In this document: positions 21,640-33,229 of the stretch, in pieces
Layout: each line of letters opens with the position of its first letter
Numbering within the stretch: the stretch's first letter is position 1
Source: Bufo bufo
Lineage: Eukaryota; Chordata; Amphibia; Anura; Bufonidae
DNA: 64,000 bases
Assembly (NCBI RefSeq): GCF_905171765.1
Contig: NC_053389.1
Coordinates: forward strand, 212,728,624-212,792,623
Direction of reading: 5' to 3'
Notes under the pieces: generated by a model
Databases searched by the model: none
Told to the model about the DNA's origin: nothing
Seen by the model: the letters and a program-made list of their open reading frames with translations, nothing else
Made by a program: the position numbers and the translations under genes

Positions 21640-22285
21640 TGTGGTACAATTACATAGTAACATAGTACATAAGGCCGAAAAAAAGACATTTGTCCATCCA
21701 GTTTGCCCTGTTATCCTACAAGTTGATCCAGAGGAAGGCCAAAAAAAAACTGTGAGGTAGAAGCCAATTTTCCCTACTTTAGGGGAATAAAAAATTCCTT
21801 CCCGACTCCAATCAGACTAACTCCCTGGATCAACGACCCCTCTCTAGTAGCTATAGCCTGTAATATTATTAAGCTCCAGAAATACGTCCAGGCCCCTCTT
21901 GAATTTCTTTATTGTACTCACCATCACCACCTCCTCAGGCAGAGAGTTCCATAGTCTCACTGCTCTTTCCGTAAAGAATCCTTTTCTATGTTTGTGTACA
22001 AACCTTCTTTCCTCCAGACGCAGAGGATGTCCCCTCATCATAGTCGCAGTCCTGGGGATAAATAGATGATGGGATAGATCTCTGTACTGACCCCTGATAT
22101 ATTTATACATATTATTAGATCTGCCCTCAATCGTCTTTTTCTAAAGTAAATAACCCTAATTTTGATCATCTTTCAGGGTACTGTAGTTGCCCCATTCCAG
22201 TAATTACTTTAGTTGCCCTCCTCTGGACCCTTTCCAGCTCTGCTATGTCTGCCTTGTTTACAGGAGCCCAATTGTTCAGGTATTC
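21640..22285 (-). pseudogene. CR1/L2-type LINE, 3' end of the reverse transcriptase ORF
   Basis: On the minus strand, 22285 to 22120 reads LERVQRRATKVITG... and then LGLFTLEKRRLRADLI, followed at 22110-21844 by RGHPLRLEERRF and FFTERAVRLWNSLPEEVV. These are the closing signatures of CR1/L2-like LINE proteins. Frames are shifted between parts. The stretch downstream (21640-21840) is the 3' tail common to this type of repeat. Confidence 0.75.
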
Positions 22286-22762
22286 AGACTCCTACACTCA
22301 TAAAGCCTATGCACTAAGTGAAAGGGCTGCCAAAAATTACAAGGAATCGGCACTCCAAAACACCTTTTGTTACACATAAAGGAGGGCATCATACACACCC
22401 TTGAAAAAATATAATTGATGGCCTGCTGGTGACCCTCAAAAAATTTGGAGCAAGGGCCTGCTGATTTGACATCTAAAACCTTAGGGGCGAGGGCCTGCTA
22501 CTGCACTGGTGACTCTAGATAACCTCTGGGCGATTGCACGTCCCCGTGACGGCAACGATCCATTTGGATGTCCGCCCTATCAACTTTCGATGTTCTTTTC
22601 TGCGCCTACCATGGTGATCACGGGTAACGAGGAATCAGAGTTCGATGCCAGAGAGGGAGCCTGAGAAACGGCTAACACATCCAAGGAAGCCAAGTGGGTG
22701 TAGCTCAAATCACACACTCTCAACTCGTGGAGGTAGTGCCGAAAAATAACAATACAGGACTA
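22286..22762. repeat. hAT internal repeat sequence
   Basis: The phrase GTGCTGCCAAAAATTACAAG and its flanks occur here (about 22325), at about 21563 and at about 25595, and GGCCTGCTGGTGA-type monomers also occur. This marks long-period internal duplication inside the hAT element. Confidence 0.6.
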
Positions 22763-22766
22763 TTAA

Positions 22767-23711
22767 AGGGTTTCTGTCACCCCATTAAACCGTTTTTTTT
22801 TTTTTTCTTTACTAATAATCCCTATAGTGCGATCTCATGATACATAAGCAAATTAATCATTTTGGTTCAGTAGAATTTGCTAAAAATCGATTTTTCAAAT
22901 ATGCTAATTACCTTGCTACCAGCAAGTAGGGCGGCTACTTTCTGGTAGCAGCCGCATCCTCTGATGGTAATGACGCCCCCTCGGCATGCTGATTGACAGG
23001 GCCAGGGAAGGGAATCGTTCTCTGCTGGCGCTGTTAGAATTTGAAATCTCGCGCCTGCGCCGTACCTGTCTTCAATCGGCGCAGGCGCACTGAGAGGTGG
23101 CCGCTCGCTCGACCGCTCCATCCTCAATGCGCCTGCGTCGATGACGTCATCAAGTACACCCGGAAGAGAAGACGCCGGCATCGCTGGAAGGAGGCGGAGA
23201 GTCTGGTGACGTCGCTGGATGCTCGAATCAGGTAAGTATGTACATAATAAGCATGCTGCCACAAAAACCACCAACGAAATGGGAATAAATAATTTTATAA
23301 AAATGACAGTTATTAACACTATACTACCAACGATTATTAATAATAAATCTCTTCCGGGTGGAGCGGTCGAGAGAGCGGCCGCCTCTCAGTGCGCCTGCGC
23401 CGATTGAAGACAGGTACGGCGCAGGCGCGAGATTTCAAATTCTAACAGCGCCAGCAGAGAACGATTCCCTTCCCTGGCCCTGTCAATCAGCATGCCGAGG
23501 GGGCGTCATTACCATCGGAGGATGCGGCTGCTACCAGCAAGTAGCCGCCCTACTTGCTGGTAGCAAGGTAATTAGCATATTTTAAAAATCGATTTTTAGC
23601 AAATTCTACTGAACCAAAATGATTAATTTGCTTATGTATCATGAGATCGCACTATAGGGATTATTAGTAAAGAAAAAAAAAAAAACGGTTTAATGGGGTG
23701 ACAGAAACCCT
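22767..23711. mobile_element. 945-bp T2/Kolobok-like MITE with ~354-bp inverted repeats
   Basis: TTAA (22763-22766 and 23712-23715) flanks both ends. Arms 22767-23120 and 23359-23711 are near-perfect inverted copies starting AGGGTTTCTGTCACCCC. TTAA targets with AGG termini match the T2 MITEs and Kolobok transposons known from Xenopus; that family assignment is from memory of the termini. The ~238-bp centre has CpG-rich and AT-rich halves and no transposase. Confidence 0.85.
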
Positions 23712-23715
23712 TTAA

Positions 23716-24830
23716 GATTCCCTGTTATTGTAATGAGTAATAAAAAATTACAGGGAATGTCACTGCGGTATTTTGGATGAGCAAACGTTATACAGGATAT
23801 GCCCTGCTGCCGCTTTGTTGACTCTAGATAACTTCTTCCTGATCGCACGTCCCCATGATGTCCACAATCTATTTGGATATCTTCCCTATCAACTTTCGAT
23901 GTTCTTTTATTTGCCTAACATGGTGGCCACCGATAACGAGGAATCATTGTTCGATTTCAGGGAGTCTGATAAATGGCTACAGCTACCACTTCAAAGCAAG
24001 GCAGCATGAGTTGCGGGCCTGCAGGTGAGCTGACCCTGTAAAAGATTTGAGTTGCGGTCCTGCAGGTGAGCTGACCCTGTAAAAGATTTTAGGTTCTGGC
24101 CTGCTGGTGAGCTGACCCTGTAAAACATTATATGCTAGTGCCTGCGGGTGAGCTGACCCTGTAAAACATTATATACGAGGGCCTGCAGCTGAGCTGACCC
24201 TCTAAAAAGTTCTATGCAAGGGCCTGCATGTGAGCTGACCCTGGAAAAGATTTGATTTGCTCCATCCCACAGTAATTTTTTAGCGACCCCTTCCTTTCAT
24301 GCCGCCCCCATTCTTATGGCTACGAAAGATCGCTCTCTCAGACCAGGGCCGGCAGCTGTTCCATCTGTTTTATACACTGTCTATACTGTCACTGTATATA
24401 ATTTCATTGTGTAATACTGTTGAGGGGGCCCTTACCAAATCCTTTAGTCCTCCTCCTCCTGGATGGGCCCCTTCTGGGTCAGGGCCCCAAAGCTGCAGCT
24501 TTCTCTGCTTCCCCTATAGCTATGACCCTGGTCTGCATTAATCTGCAGGTGACCGTGATACAGCTCCACAGATTGTTTCCATCTGCATCTTTCTCAACAA
24601 TCTGTGGCCTTAGTCTTTTATCCAGACTCTGTCATTGTGCCACTATGTGGCCTCCTCATGCTGACATCTCCACACCATGTCACCTTGCCACTCATTTTTA
24701 TCAACGTGCTGCTGCTGATGCAGCTTAAAAGGGCTTAAAACGATCAACAGGCCCACAATCTAATTAAGGTTTTACGCACAAAACCAAAGTAAAAAATCTA
24801 TTTTATAGGAAAAATTGATTGAAAACATTA
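23716..24830. repeat. hAT internal region with ~50-bp tandem units
   Basis: From about 24005 to 24260 five or six units read GCCTGCAGGTGAGCTGACCC + TGTAAAAGATTT. From about 24590 to 24730 there is a short inverted piece of the 16.9-17.7 kb minisatellite. The rest shows nothing recognisable. Confidence 0.65.
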
Positions 24831-24835
24831 TCTCC

Positions 24836-25567
24836 TGTCACGAGACGTCGGGGCGCTCGCTCTCCTCAGCGCCGCCAGCATCCCGTTTCTGTTCAGGAGC
24901 GAGGACGCGCACAGAGTCCTCGTCTCCTTGGTGATAGGGGGCGGGACGGACCGGCGCGCATGTCTCCTCCGCGCGGCCGGCGTCCCCAGTTCCCCCAGCA
25001 ACCAGGCGAGGTCTGAGCACCGAGCTGGGCACTCGGTGCTCAGCTGTACTTCATGGTGCGGGTCATGTGACGCTGGACACGTCACATGACCCCAGCTAAC
25101 TAGTATTTAACAGGCAGCCTGCTGGCCACAGGTTGCCTGTTAATTTAGGTTCCTGGCGATTTGTTGGTTACCTGCATACTTACTTGATCCTGTTCCCTTA
25201 CGATCCTTTGCCTGCTACTCCTGTACTGCGCATCTCTCCTGGTATTTTGACCTTGGCTTCCACCTGACTATTCTTTGCGGACTCCTGTTGTGCTTCTCTA
25301 CTCTCCTGGTATTTGACCCCGGCTTCTCCTGACCATTCTTTGCTTATCCCTCTGTACTGCGTTGCTCTCTTGGTTTTGTCCCGGTCCGTTCACTATACAT
25401 TATTTGTCTTGTTTGTCCTTCCCGCACGTATCCTAAGTTAGGGACTGCCGTCCAGTTGTCCCCTGTCATCAGGACTCATGTGGCAAGTAGGCAGGGCCAG
25501 GTGTGAGGGTAGAGCGCAGTGGTCACTATCCTCCCCCCCGTGTGTGTGTGTGGACGTGACCGTTACA
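24836..25567 (+). mobile_element. Solo LTR (732 bp), Ty3/gypsy type
   Basis: It begins TGTCACGAGACG and ends GACCGTTACA (TG...CA), with a 5-bp target duplication TCTCC at 24831-24835 and 25568-25572. The 5' part is very CpG-rich. No internal sequence remains, so it is the product of LTR-LTR recombination. Orientation follows the TGTCACG start common to vertebrate gypsy LTRs. Short ORFs inside are not genes. Confidence 0.85.
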
Positions 25568-25572
25568 TCTCC

Positions 25573-25857
25573 TGTATATTTACTTGTATATAAAGTGTAA
25601 GTGCTGCCAAAAATTACAAGGAAGAGGAACTCCGATACAACCTGTATATCACATTCAAGAGGGCCTCCTTCACATTTAGTTGCGAACCTGACCGTGTAAA
25701 AGATTTTAGGTTTGGGCCTGCAGGTGAGCTGACCCTGTAAAAGATTTGAGTTGTGGGCCTGCAGGTGATCGGACCCTGTAAAAAATTAGATGTAAGGGCC
25801 TGCTGGTGAGCGGACCCTCTAAAAAATTAGATGTGAGAGCCTGCTGGTGAGCAGACC
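25573..25857. repeat. hAT ~50-bp tandem units, second block
   Basis: After the solo LTR the hAT internal sequence resumes, with four or five units of the GGGCCTGCTGGTGAGCGGACC + CTRTAAAAAATT kind up to the BED-finger fragment. Confidence 0.7.
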
Positions 25858-26508
25858 CTATAAAAAATTTGATGTGAGGGCCTGCTGGTGAGCGGTAGTG
25901 GTGAGGTTGCTATTGTTCACGCCCCGGCTCATTTTGGTATGGCACAGGTTGCAAACTGCCACTCTCTTGTCGTCTGCACTTTCATCAAAAAAGCGCCATA
26001 CTGCGGAACACCTACCCCTTGGCAAGGTAGATTTACGCATAGGGGTGCTCGGTGTAACAGTTGCGGGCCTGTTTGGTGTGGGCCGACTTCTCCTTTTTGC
26101 AACCCCACTGCCTCTTCCAGCTTGTTGCGGTGCTACTGATCTCCTTGGTACTACTGATCTCCCTCTGTACTGCTGTCCTCGCTCGGCTTTTCACCTTCCC
26201 AAGTTGGGTCAGTGACCTCATTGTCAACCACATCCTCTTCCACTTCCTCACTCTGCTCATCCTCCTGACTTGACCTAACCACAACCTCAACTGTGTCTCA
26301 TCATCATCCACCTCGTGAACGAATGATTGCCGTTTACCACCGTCATCTTTTTGAGACTATGAAGGCTCAAGAGGTTGGGAATCAAGGCACAATATCTCAG
26401 GTCCCTCTTCAAGCGTGCTGGGCGCGAGGGCCAAATGTAATAGTGGCACTGGAAAGAGCTCCTCGGAATATCTGAGTGTGGGATCACTCGTTTGGCAAGC
26501 CTCTCCAT
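25858..26508 (-). pseudogene. hAT transposase N-terminal BED-type zinc finger fragment
   Basis: The minus-strand frame (26040-25858) contains SAVWRFFDESADDKRVAVCN then LCHTKMSRG and LTTTAHQQAL, with the W-x-F, C-x2-C and H spacing of a BED finger. Upstream minus frames to 26508 look like degraded leader. BED fingers bind transposon ends in hAT transposases. The frame ends right after the finger, where tandem arrays take over, so the catalytic part has been lost or replaced. Confidence 0.65.
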
Positions 26509-26984
26509 GGTGGGAGGAAGGATGATAAGAGTGAGGATTCAGTTGCCTAGACTCTACAGAGACTGAACTTGGTGGAAGAGAGGGTGGTGTTTAACCCCTT
26601 AAGGACCGGGCTCATTTTCACCTTAAGGACCAGGCCATTTTTTGCAAATCTGTCCAGTGTCACTTTATATGGTGATAACTTTAAAACGCTTTGACTTGTC
26701 CAAGCCATTCTGAGATATTTTTTCCAGCACATATTGTACTTTATGACACTGGTAAAATGGAGTGAAAAAAAAAAAACATTTTTATTTATAAAAAAATACA
26801 AAATTTACCAAAATTTAGCAAAAATTTGCAAATTTCCAAGTTTCAATTTCTCTACTTCTATAATACATAGTAATACCTACAAATATAGTTATTACTTTAC
26901 ATTCCCCGTATGTCTACTTCATGTTTGGATAATTTTGGGAATGGCATTTAATTTTTGGGGGACGTTACAAGGCTTAGATGTTTA

Positions 26985-28015
26985 GAAGCAAATCTTGAAA
27001 GGAGCGCCGTGTGGTTTTTGGAAGGCAGATTTTGAAGGCCTTTTTTTTTGCACCATGTCCCATTTGAAGCCCCCCTGATGCACCCCTAGAGTAGAAACTC
27101 CATAAAAGTGACCCCATCTAAGAAACTAAACGCCTCAAGGTATTCAAAACAGATTTTACAAATTTTGTTAACCCTTTAGGTGTTCCACAAGAGTTATTGG
27201 CAAATGGAGATGAAATTTCAGAATTTAACATTTTGGGAAAATTTTCCATTTTAATCCATTTTTTCCAGTAACAAAGCAAGGGTAAACAGCCAAACAAAAC
27301 TCAATATTTATTGCCCTGATTCTGTAGTTTGCATAAACACCCCATATGTGGCCGTAAACTACTGTACGGGCACACGGTAGGGCGTAGAGGGAAAGGTGTG
27401 CCGTGTGGTTTTTGGAAGGCAGATTTTGATGGACTGGTTTATTTACACAATGTCCCATTTGAAGCCCCCCTGATGCACCCCTAGAGTAGAAACTCCATAA
27501 AAGTGACCCCATTTTGTAAACTACGGGATAAGGTGGCAGTTTTGTTAGGACTATTTTTAGGGTTATATGATTTTAGTTTCTTTTATATTAGATTTTTGTG
27601 AGGCAAGGTTACCAAAAATAGAAATTCTGAAAATTCATCTTCATTTGCCATAAATTGTTGAGGAACACCTAAAGGGTTAATAAAGTTTGTAAAATCAGTT
27701 TTAAATACCTTGAGGTTGTAGTTTCTTAGATGGGGTCACTTTTATAGAGCTTCTACTCTAGGGGTGCATCAGGGGTTCTTCAAATAGGACATGGTGCCCA
27801 AAAAAATGGTAATCAAAATCTGCCTTCCAGAAACCATACGGCGTTCCATTCCTTCTACGCCCTGCCGTTTGGTCATACAGCAGTTTACAACCACATATGG
27901 GGTGTTTATGTAAACTGCAGAATCAGGGTAATAAATATTAAGTTTTGTTTGGCTGTTAACCCTTGCTTTGTTACTGGAAAAAACAGATTAAATTGGAAAA
28001 TTTGCCAAAAAATAG
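26985..28015. repeat. Large inverted repeat inside the piggyBac element
   Basis: The block 26985-27370 (GTGGTTTTTGGAAGGCAGAT ... CATATGTGG) is repeated in reverse complement at about 27640-28015. A third, direct copy of part of it lies near 27400-27510 (GAAGCCCCCCTGATGCACCC). It looks like one or two MITE-type insertions or a foldback segment. No coding sequence is seen. Confidence 0.7.
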
Positions 28016-28629
28016 CTTTTTTGGCATCATTTTTATTTTATTTTTTGGACCGTGTTCATCTGAGGGGTTAATTCATGGATTGATTTTATAGAGAAGATTC
28101 TTACGGACGTGGTGATACCTAATATGTCTATTTTTCTTACATTTATTTAGGTTTTACACTATATTATCCTTTTATAAACAAAAAAAAAACATTTTAGTAT
28201 CTCCATAGTCTAAGAGTCAGTTTTTTTTTAAAGTTTTTAGCCGATTATCTTAGGTAGGGGCTCATTTTTTGCGGGATTAGAGGATGGTTTTATTGGCACT
28301 ATATTGGGGGGCATATGACTTTTTGATCGCTTGCTATTACACTTTTTGTGATGTAAGGTGACAAAAAAATACCTTTTTTTGCACAGTTTTTATTTTATTT
28401 TTTTGACCCTGTTCATCTGAGGGGTTAGGTCATGGAGTATTTTTATAGAGAAGATTCTTACGGATGCGGCAATACCTAATATGTCTACTTTTTTATTTAT
28501 TTTAGTTTTACAAAATAATATTTTTGAAAAAAAAATTGTTTCAGTGTCTTGTCTGAGAACCATAGTTTATTTTCAATTGTCAGTGGCTAAATGGAATTAA
28601 AATTGGGGAAGGGGATTATAAATTTAGTA

Positions 28630-30390
28630 CTCCATGGAAATGTGCTACTCCCTGAAGCAACCGTCAATGCAGAGGCCCGGATGATCGGGGCACATGTCAC
28701 ACTGAGTGGTGGTGTCCTTCCTTACCCCCCTCCTGTTAATCACTTTTTTGGGGACCGTCCCTTCTTTCCAGTATGAAGGACCACACCTGAAAAGTGTTGG
28801 CAAGGGATGATTCTGGCGCCTCCAGTTCCCGAGGAACTCCGGCCTGCTCTTTCCCGGTCAGAAAAGATCAGGGTCTTGAGGACTGCCTCATAGAACTGGA
28901 GGAATTTCCCTGTGTTGCCAGCGCTCTGGAACAGCACAAAAGAGTACAAGGCAACCTGTACCAAGTAGACCGCAACTTTTTTTAATACCATGCCCGGGTT
29001 TTTTGCGCATGGCATTATATGTCTTGAGGACTTTATCAGAGAGATCAACTCCTCCCATATACCGATTGTAGTCAACTATACATTCGGGCTTGAGGACCGT
29101 TGCCACGGTACCTCGCACAGGGACAGGGGTGAAGCTGTTACCGTGAATTGTGGACAGTACAAGGACATCCCTCTTGTCCTTATATCTGACCAGCAACAGG
29201 TTTCCACTGGTAAGGGCACGGGTCTCACCCCTGGGGATAGGTACCTGGAGGGGGTGGGTAGGGAGGCCGCGTTAATTTTTCCGCACTGTCCCACAAGCGG
29301 ACGTGGATCTGGCGGCGAGGGACTGGAACAAGGGGATACTAGTATAAAAGTTATCCACGTACAGGTGGTAACCTTTATCTAGCAGTGGGTGCATAAGGTC
29401 CCACACAAGTTTCCCGCTAACACCCAGAGTGGGGGGGCATTCTGGGGATTCAATACGGGAATCTCGCCCCTCGTACACACAAAACTTGTAAGTGTACCCT
29501 GAGGTACTCTCACAAAGTTTGTAAAGCTTCACTCCATACCTTGCCTGCTTAGAGGGAACATACTGGCGGAAATTGAGTCTCCTCTTGAAAGCAACGAGAG
29601 ACTCATCAACCGCAACCTCCCTTCCAGGTATATAGGCCTCCAAATATTTGGCCCCGAAGTGATCGATGACCGGCCTGATTTTGTACAGGCGGTCAAAGGC
29701 AGGATCACCTCAGGGGGGACATGCTGCATTATCTGCATAATGCAGGCATTTCCGGATGGCCTCAAACTGGGTACGTGTCATGGCCGTACTGTAAAGTGGG
29801 GTCTGGTAGAGGATGTCCCAACTCCAGTAATGCCTGACACTGTGTTTTTTGACTAGGCCCATGTGCAGCACGAGGCCCCAAAACATCCTCATCTCGGCTT
29901 CACTAGACAAAAATGAGCCCGGGTGTTGAGCAATGAACTGTTGGGCGTAAAATAGTCATATTCAGTGAAGCCCACTTTGGGAATCTGGATTCCTGCTTGG
30001 CCAACAAAATCAGGAATCACAAATGCTCTGGGGTACACTAGACAAGTTCACCGGTAGGTGGCTCAGGTGAACTTATCTGGTGGGCCGGAAAACTAGTACG
30101 AGCCCCAGAGCTGCTAGTTCTAGTGTGGGCCACAGGGTCCCTGGCATGGCAGTCCCTTTGTTCCGCCTGGCAGCGTCTCTGCCGCCTTTGTGGCTCATCA
30201 TCATCGCTTGATGATGAAAAGGAAGCGGATGACAAGAGGAAAGTGGGGCCATCCTCGTCTTCACTGGGACTCTCGGATTCGGAGGCAAGAAGGGCATATG
30301 CCTCCTGGGCCAGGAACGTCTGGAGGGCAATAGGGGAGTGTGCGTGTGTGTGCATGCGTGGAAAACTTTATTCAGTGTGCGTGTGTGGGG
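28630..30390 (-). pseudogene. piggyBac transposase, broken
   Basis: Read on the minus strand from about 30355: an acidic N-terminus (EEAYALLAS-like, SPSEDEDGP), then MFWGLVLHMGLVKKHSVRHY, then the catalytic region with the first D in VDESLVAFKRR, the second in YVDNFYTS and the third in YMGGVDLSDKVL. A C-terminal cysteine-rich finger (CDMCPDHPGLCIDGCF) is recoverable by switching frame near 28745. At least four frameshifts or stops separate these parts. The protein would excise and insert precisely at TTAA. It is not functional here. Confidence 0.88.
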
Positions 30391-31394
30391 GGGACGGGTG
30401 TTCATGTACTTACCCTAAACCTAACAGAAAAAATAAAGAAGAAAAAGATTCAAAAGTGATGATCAGTGGTACGAAGCTGATAAGCGGTGGGGTGGGCGAT
30501 GCGCTAACAGTGGCCGGACGCTAAGAGTGGCGGCCACAGTCAGCGCATAAAAAACAAAGCAAAAAAAAACACTTGCGCCACCAAAAAATGTGTGTGTGTG
30601 GGGGTGGGGGGGGGGGGCAAGCTGCAGCACCCCTGGGGGGTCTAGGGTCCTGTGGACCCCAGACACCCGATCCGGGTGCTAGACTGCAATAAAAAAACTT
30701 TTTTTTTTCCCCTAACTTCACTATCCCTGCCTTATCTACCTCTCCCTACCTCTCCCAAAAACACTGATTTATGCCTGATGGCAGAATTTTGTTACAGTAC
30801 AGCCGGAGGTTCCTCTCTCTCCAGCTCCACGGACCTGTATGAGCGGGGAGAGGAGCTCTAGCAATTCAAAATTGCCGCTGCGCCCCCCCACCTGCCCAGC
30901 TGGCCAATCAGAAGCGATCCTGGAGGTGGCGTGACTGCCACCTCTCAGGATAACAGGACGGTGATTGGTGGTGTATTATCACACCACCTATCACCGGCCT
31001 ATTCCGGGTTATCGGGTCACCAGAGACCCGAATAACTCGGAAACGCAGCAAACCGCAGGTCTGAATTGACCTGCGGTTTGCTGCGATCGCCGACATGGGG
31101 GGGTCACAGGACCCCCTGGGCACTGTACCAAGGTGCCTGCTCAATGATTTGAGAAGGCACCTTGTTCCAATCACCACCCGCCACGTGGCGGTGATCGGAA
31201 ATACACAGGGCATACAGGTATGCCCTGTGTCCTTAAGTACCAGGACATCAGGGTGTACCTGTACGCCCTGTGTCCTTAAGAGGTTAACCGACTGGAAGCA
31301 TCATATTCAGCAATCCAACGACTTTCTGTTCACACTGGTCTGACTTGGACAGTGTTGTCCTGCTCCACCCAGCTAAGTTGGACATGAAGCTTGA

Positions 31395-31712
31395 TACGGT
31401 GGATTTATTTGTGCATGTCTGATCTGCAACTACAGGAAACGTTTGGTTGAAGTTATTGCTGCCAAAGGAGGTTCAACCAGTTATTAAATACAAGGGTTCA
31501 CATACTTTTTCCACCTGCACTGTCAATGTTTACATGGTGTGTTCAATAAAAACATGGTAACAGTTAATTCTTTGTGTGTTATTAGTTTAAGCAGACTGTG
31601 ATTGTCTATTGTTGTGACTTAGATGAAGATCAGATCACATTTTATGACCAATTTGTGCAGAAATCCATATCATTCCAAAGGGTTCACATACTTTTTCTTG
31701 CAACTGTATATT
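31395..31712 (+). mobile_element. Tc1/mariner 3'-end fragment
   Basis: Only the last ~320 bp of a Tc1 family remains: GTTCACATACTTTTTCCACC, AATAAAAACATGG, GACTTAGATGAAGATCAGAT, ending TTCTTGCAACTGTATA. No transposase codons are left. Confidence 0.7.
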
Positions 31713-31714
31713 TA

Positions 31715-32230
31715 TATTTTTCACTATATCTGGGCCTGACAACCACACAAGGTGTTGAAGCACAGATCACACAATTCACGGATTACACCGTTGACATCTA
31801 AAATGTAGACAGATTATGGGAGAAAAATAGTTTTCTGTATTTTAAATGTATCCCTATATATGGGCCTGACAACCACACAAGGTATTGAATCGCAGATCAC
31901 ACAATTCACGGATTACACTATTGACAGCAAAAATGTGGATAGATTTTGGGAGAAAAATTGTTTTCTGTATTATCATTTTTTCCCTATATTTGGGCCTGAC
32001 AACCACACAAAGTATTGAAGCGAAGATCACACAATTCACAGATTACACCGTTGACAGCAAAAATGTGGATAGATTATGGGGAAAAAAATTGTGTTTTGTG
32101 TATTATAATTTTTTCCCTATATCTGGGCCTGACTACCACACAAGGTATTGAAGCGCAGATCACACAATTCGCTTATTACACCGTTGACAGCAAAAATGTG
32201 GATAGATTATGGGAAAAAAATTATTATTTT
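31715..32230. repeat. Tandem repeat, about 4 units of ~125 bp
   Basis: Units begin CTATATCTGGGCCTGACAAC and include CAGATCACACAATTC and GTTGACAGCAAAAATGTGG. Unit starts are near 31720, 31855, 31985 and 32115. The array lies within the right part of the hAT element and shows no coding potential. Confidence 0.85.
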
Positions 32231-32793
32231 CACTAATATTCTTCCTATCTCTGCCTCTGACACAAGGAAGGTATTGCTGCACAGATGTCACAAGTCACTG
32301 CAGACACCTACTATATAGCAAAAGAATCGCTATTCCACAAAGTATAAAAAAAAAATCGAGTACTACTTTGCACAATTAAATTGCTGCCAACACACACAAT
32401 AGTCCTTAAAAAGACTTTTGGGTATTTGAAACGTTATTCACTAGAATAAATTGCGATCACAAACTCCCTACACTATCTTTCCCTTCGTAAGCGCAACTCT
32501 CCCTGACTCGCAATGAGCCGAACCCGCGTCATCAGGTGCTACATAGCACCCGATGAAGTGTTCCGGCCAGCCAATCACTGTAATTCCAGTAGCCAACATG
32601 GCTACTAGCATTACAGTGATAGCAGTACTTACCTGCACATTTATTGGCTGCTTGGCAGCCGCGAAACTTGCGGGATGGAGACTCGAGCATGGCACTCGAG
32701 CACATGTGGTACTCGTCCGAGTACCGCCATGTGCCGAGCATAGCAATGCTCGAGCCAAACAGGTATTCGGCCGAGCATGTTCGCTCATCACTA
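32231..32793. repeat. Right terminal region of the hAT element
   Basis: This segment includes imperfect palindromes such as GCTCGAGCATGGCACTCGAGC and an inverted pair around AACATGGCTACTAGCATTAC, ending in the TIR at 32785-32793. There is no gene. Confidence 0.5.
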
Positions 32794-32801
32794 ACTGAAA
32801 T

Positions 32802-33065
32802 ATGTCACTAATTCACCACAATCAAATTTTTCCTGAAATTCAGATAGAATTCCACTTCATCAGCTTCGATTCAATCATCTCTAGTAGTGATGAGCAAAGC
32901 GAGCTTCAGTTGCTACATCCGAAGTCGCTTTGTTCAAAACATTGGATTAATACTGTACTATCTCCGTACAGTATTAAAATGTATTAGCTACTATGAGCCG
33001 AAGTCAATTATTTGCAAAGTCGCACAAGATTTCATTAAATAACTTCTGTATTGTCTTGTCCAGCC
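32802..33065. other. Repeat-derived interval
   Basis: It opens with a remnant of the ~72-bp satellite, then a TCATCTCTAG/TAGTGATGAGC motif (32876-32895) that resembles two abutting hAT-type ends. Nothing coding is seen. Confidence 0.4.
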
Positions 33066-33190
33066 TTCAATGTCATCTTAGAGAGTGTTTTCAGCACGGC
33101 AGGTGGTATTTTCTCACCCAAACAGACAAAGTTGCCCTCTGAAATAATTTTTGTGAAAAGTACCAAGGCATGGATCCATGAGGATGTTCA
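33066..33190 (+). pseudogene. hAT transposase C-terminal remnant
   Basis: One plus-strand frame reads NVILESVFSTAGGIFSPKQT then KLPSEIIFVKSTKAW, matching the hAT dimerisation motif 'SERVFSTAG...SPKR' in layout. It is only ~40 codons, with a stop soon after, so it is an isolated scrap of another hAT copy. Confidence 0.5.
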
Positions 33191-33229
33191 CACATCTGCT
33201 GATGAATAGATCTTCCCTTGCTGATGACA

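Larger units (their letters stand above)
26595..31283 (-). mobile_element. piggyBac-like element, 4.7 kb
   Basis: TTAA duplications lie at 26591-26594 and 31284-31287. TIRs are CCCCTTAAGGACCGGG on the left and ...TGTCCTTAAGAGG on the right. It carries a decayed piggyBac transposase on the minus strand and sits inside the hAT element. Confidence 0.88.
21171..32793 (-). mobile_element. hAT-type element with nested insertions
   Basis: The element starts TAGTGATGATCAAGC and ends GCGAACATGCTCG (read inward from the right, after TAGTGATGA). It is flanked by the 8-bp direct repeat ACTGAAAT (21163-21170 and 32794-32801), and satellite sequence resumes on the right. The 8-bp duplication and TIR style are hAT hallmarks. 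Inside are a BED-finger fragment, internal tandem arrays, and later insertions: LINE piece, MITE, solo LTR, piggyBac and a Tc1 remnant. No catalytic hAT core was found inside, so it is probably non-autonomous. Orientation is taken from the BED fragment. Confidence 0.7.

Noticed and set aside
24819..25085. Overlapping ORFs in a GC-rich block as a gene or CpG-island exon
   Set aside because: The block lies within the solo LTR defined by TG...CA ends and a 5-bp duplication; frames follow from GC content.
31715..32230. Regular ~125-bp repeats as a CRISPR-like array
   Set aside because: Units are contiguous and long without unique spacers, and the setting is eukaryotic transposon DNA.
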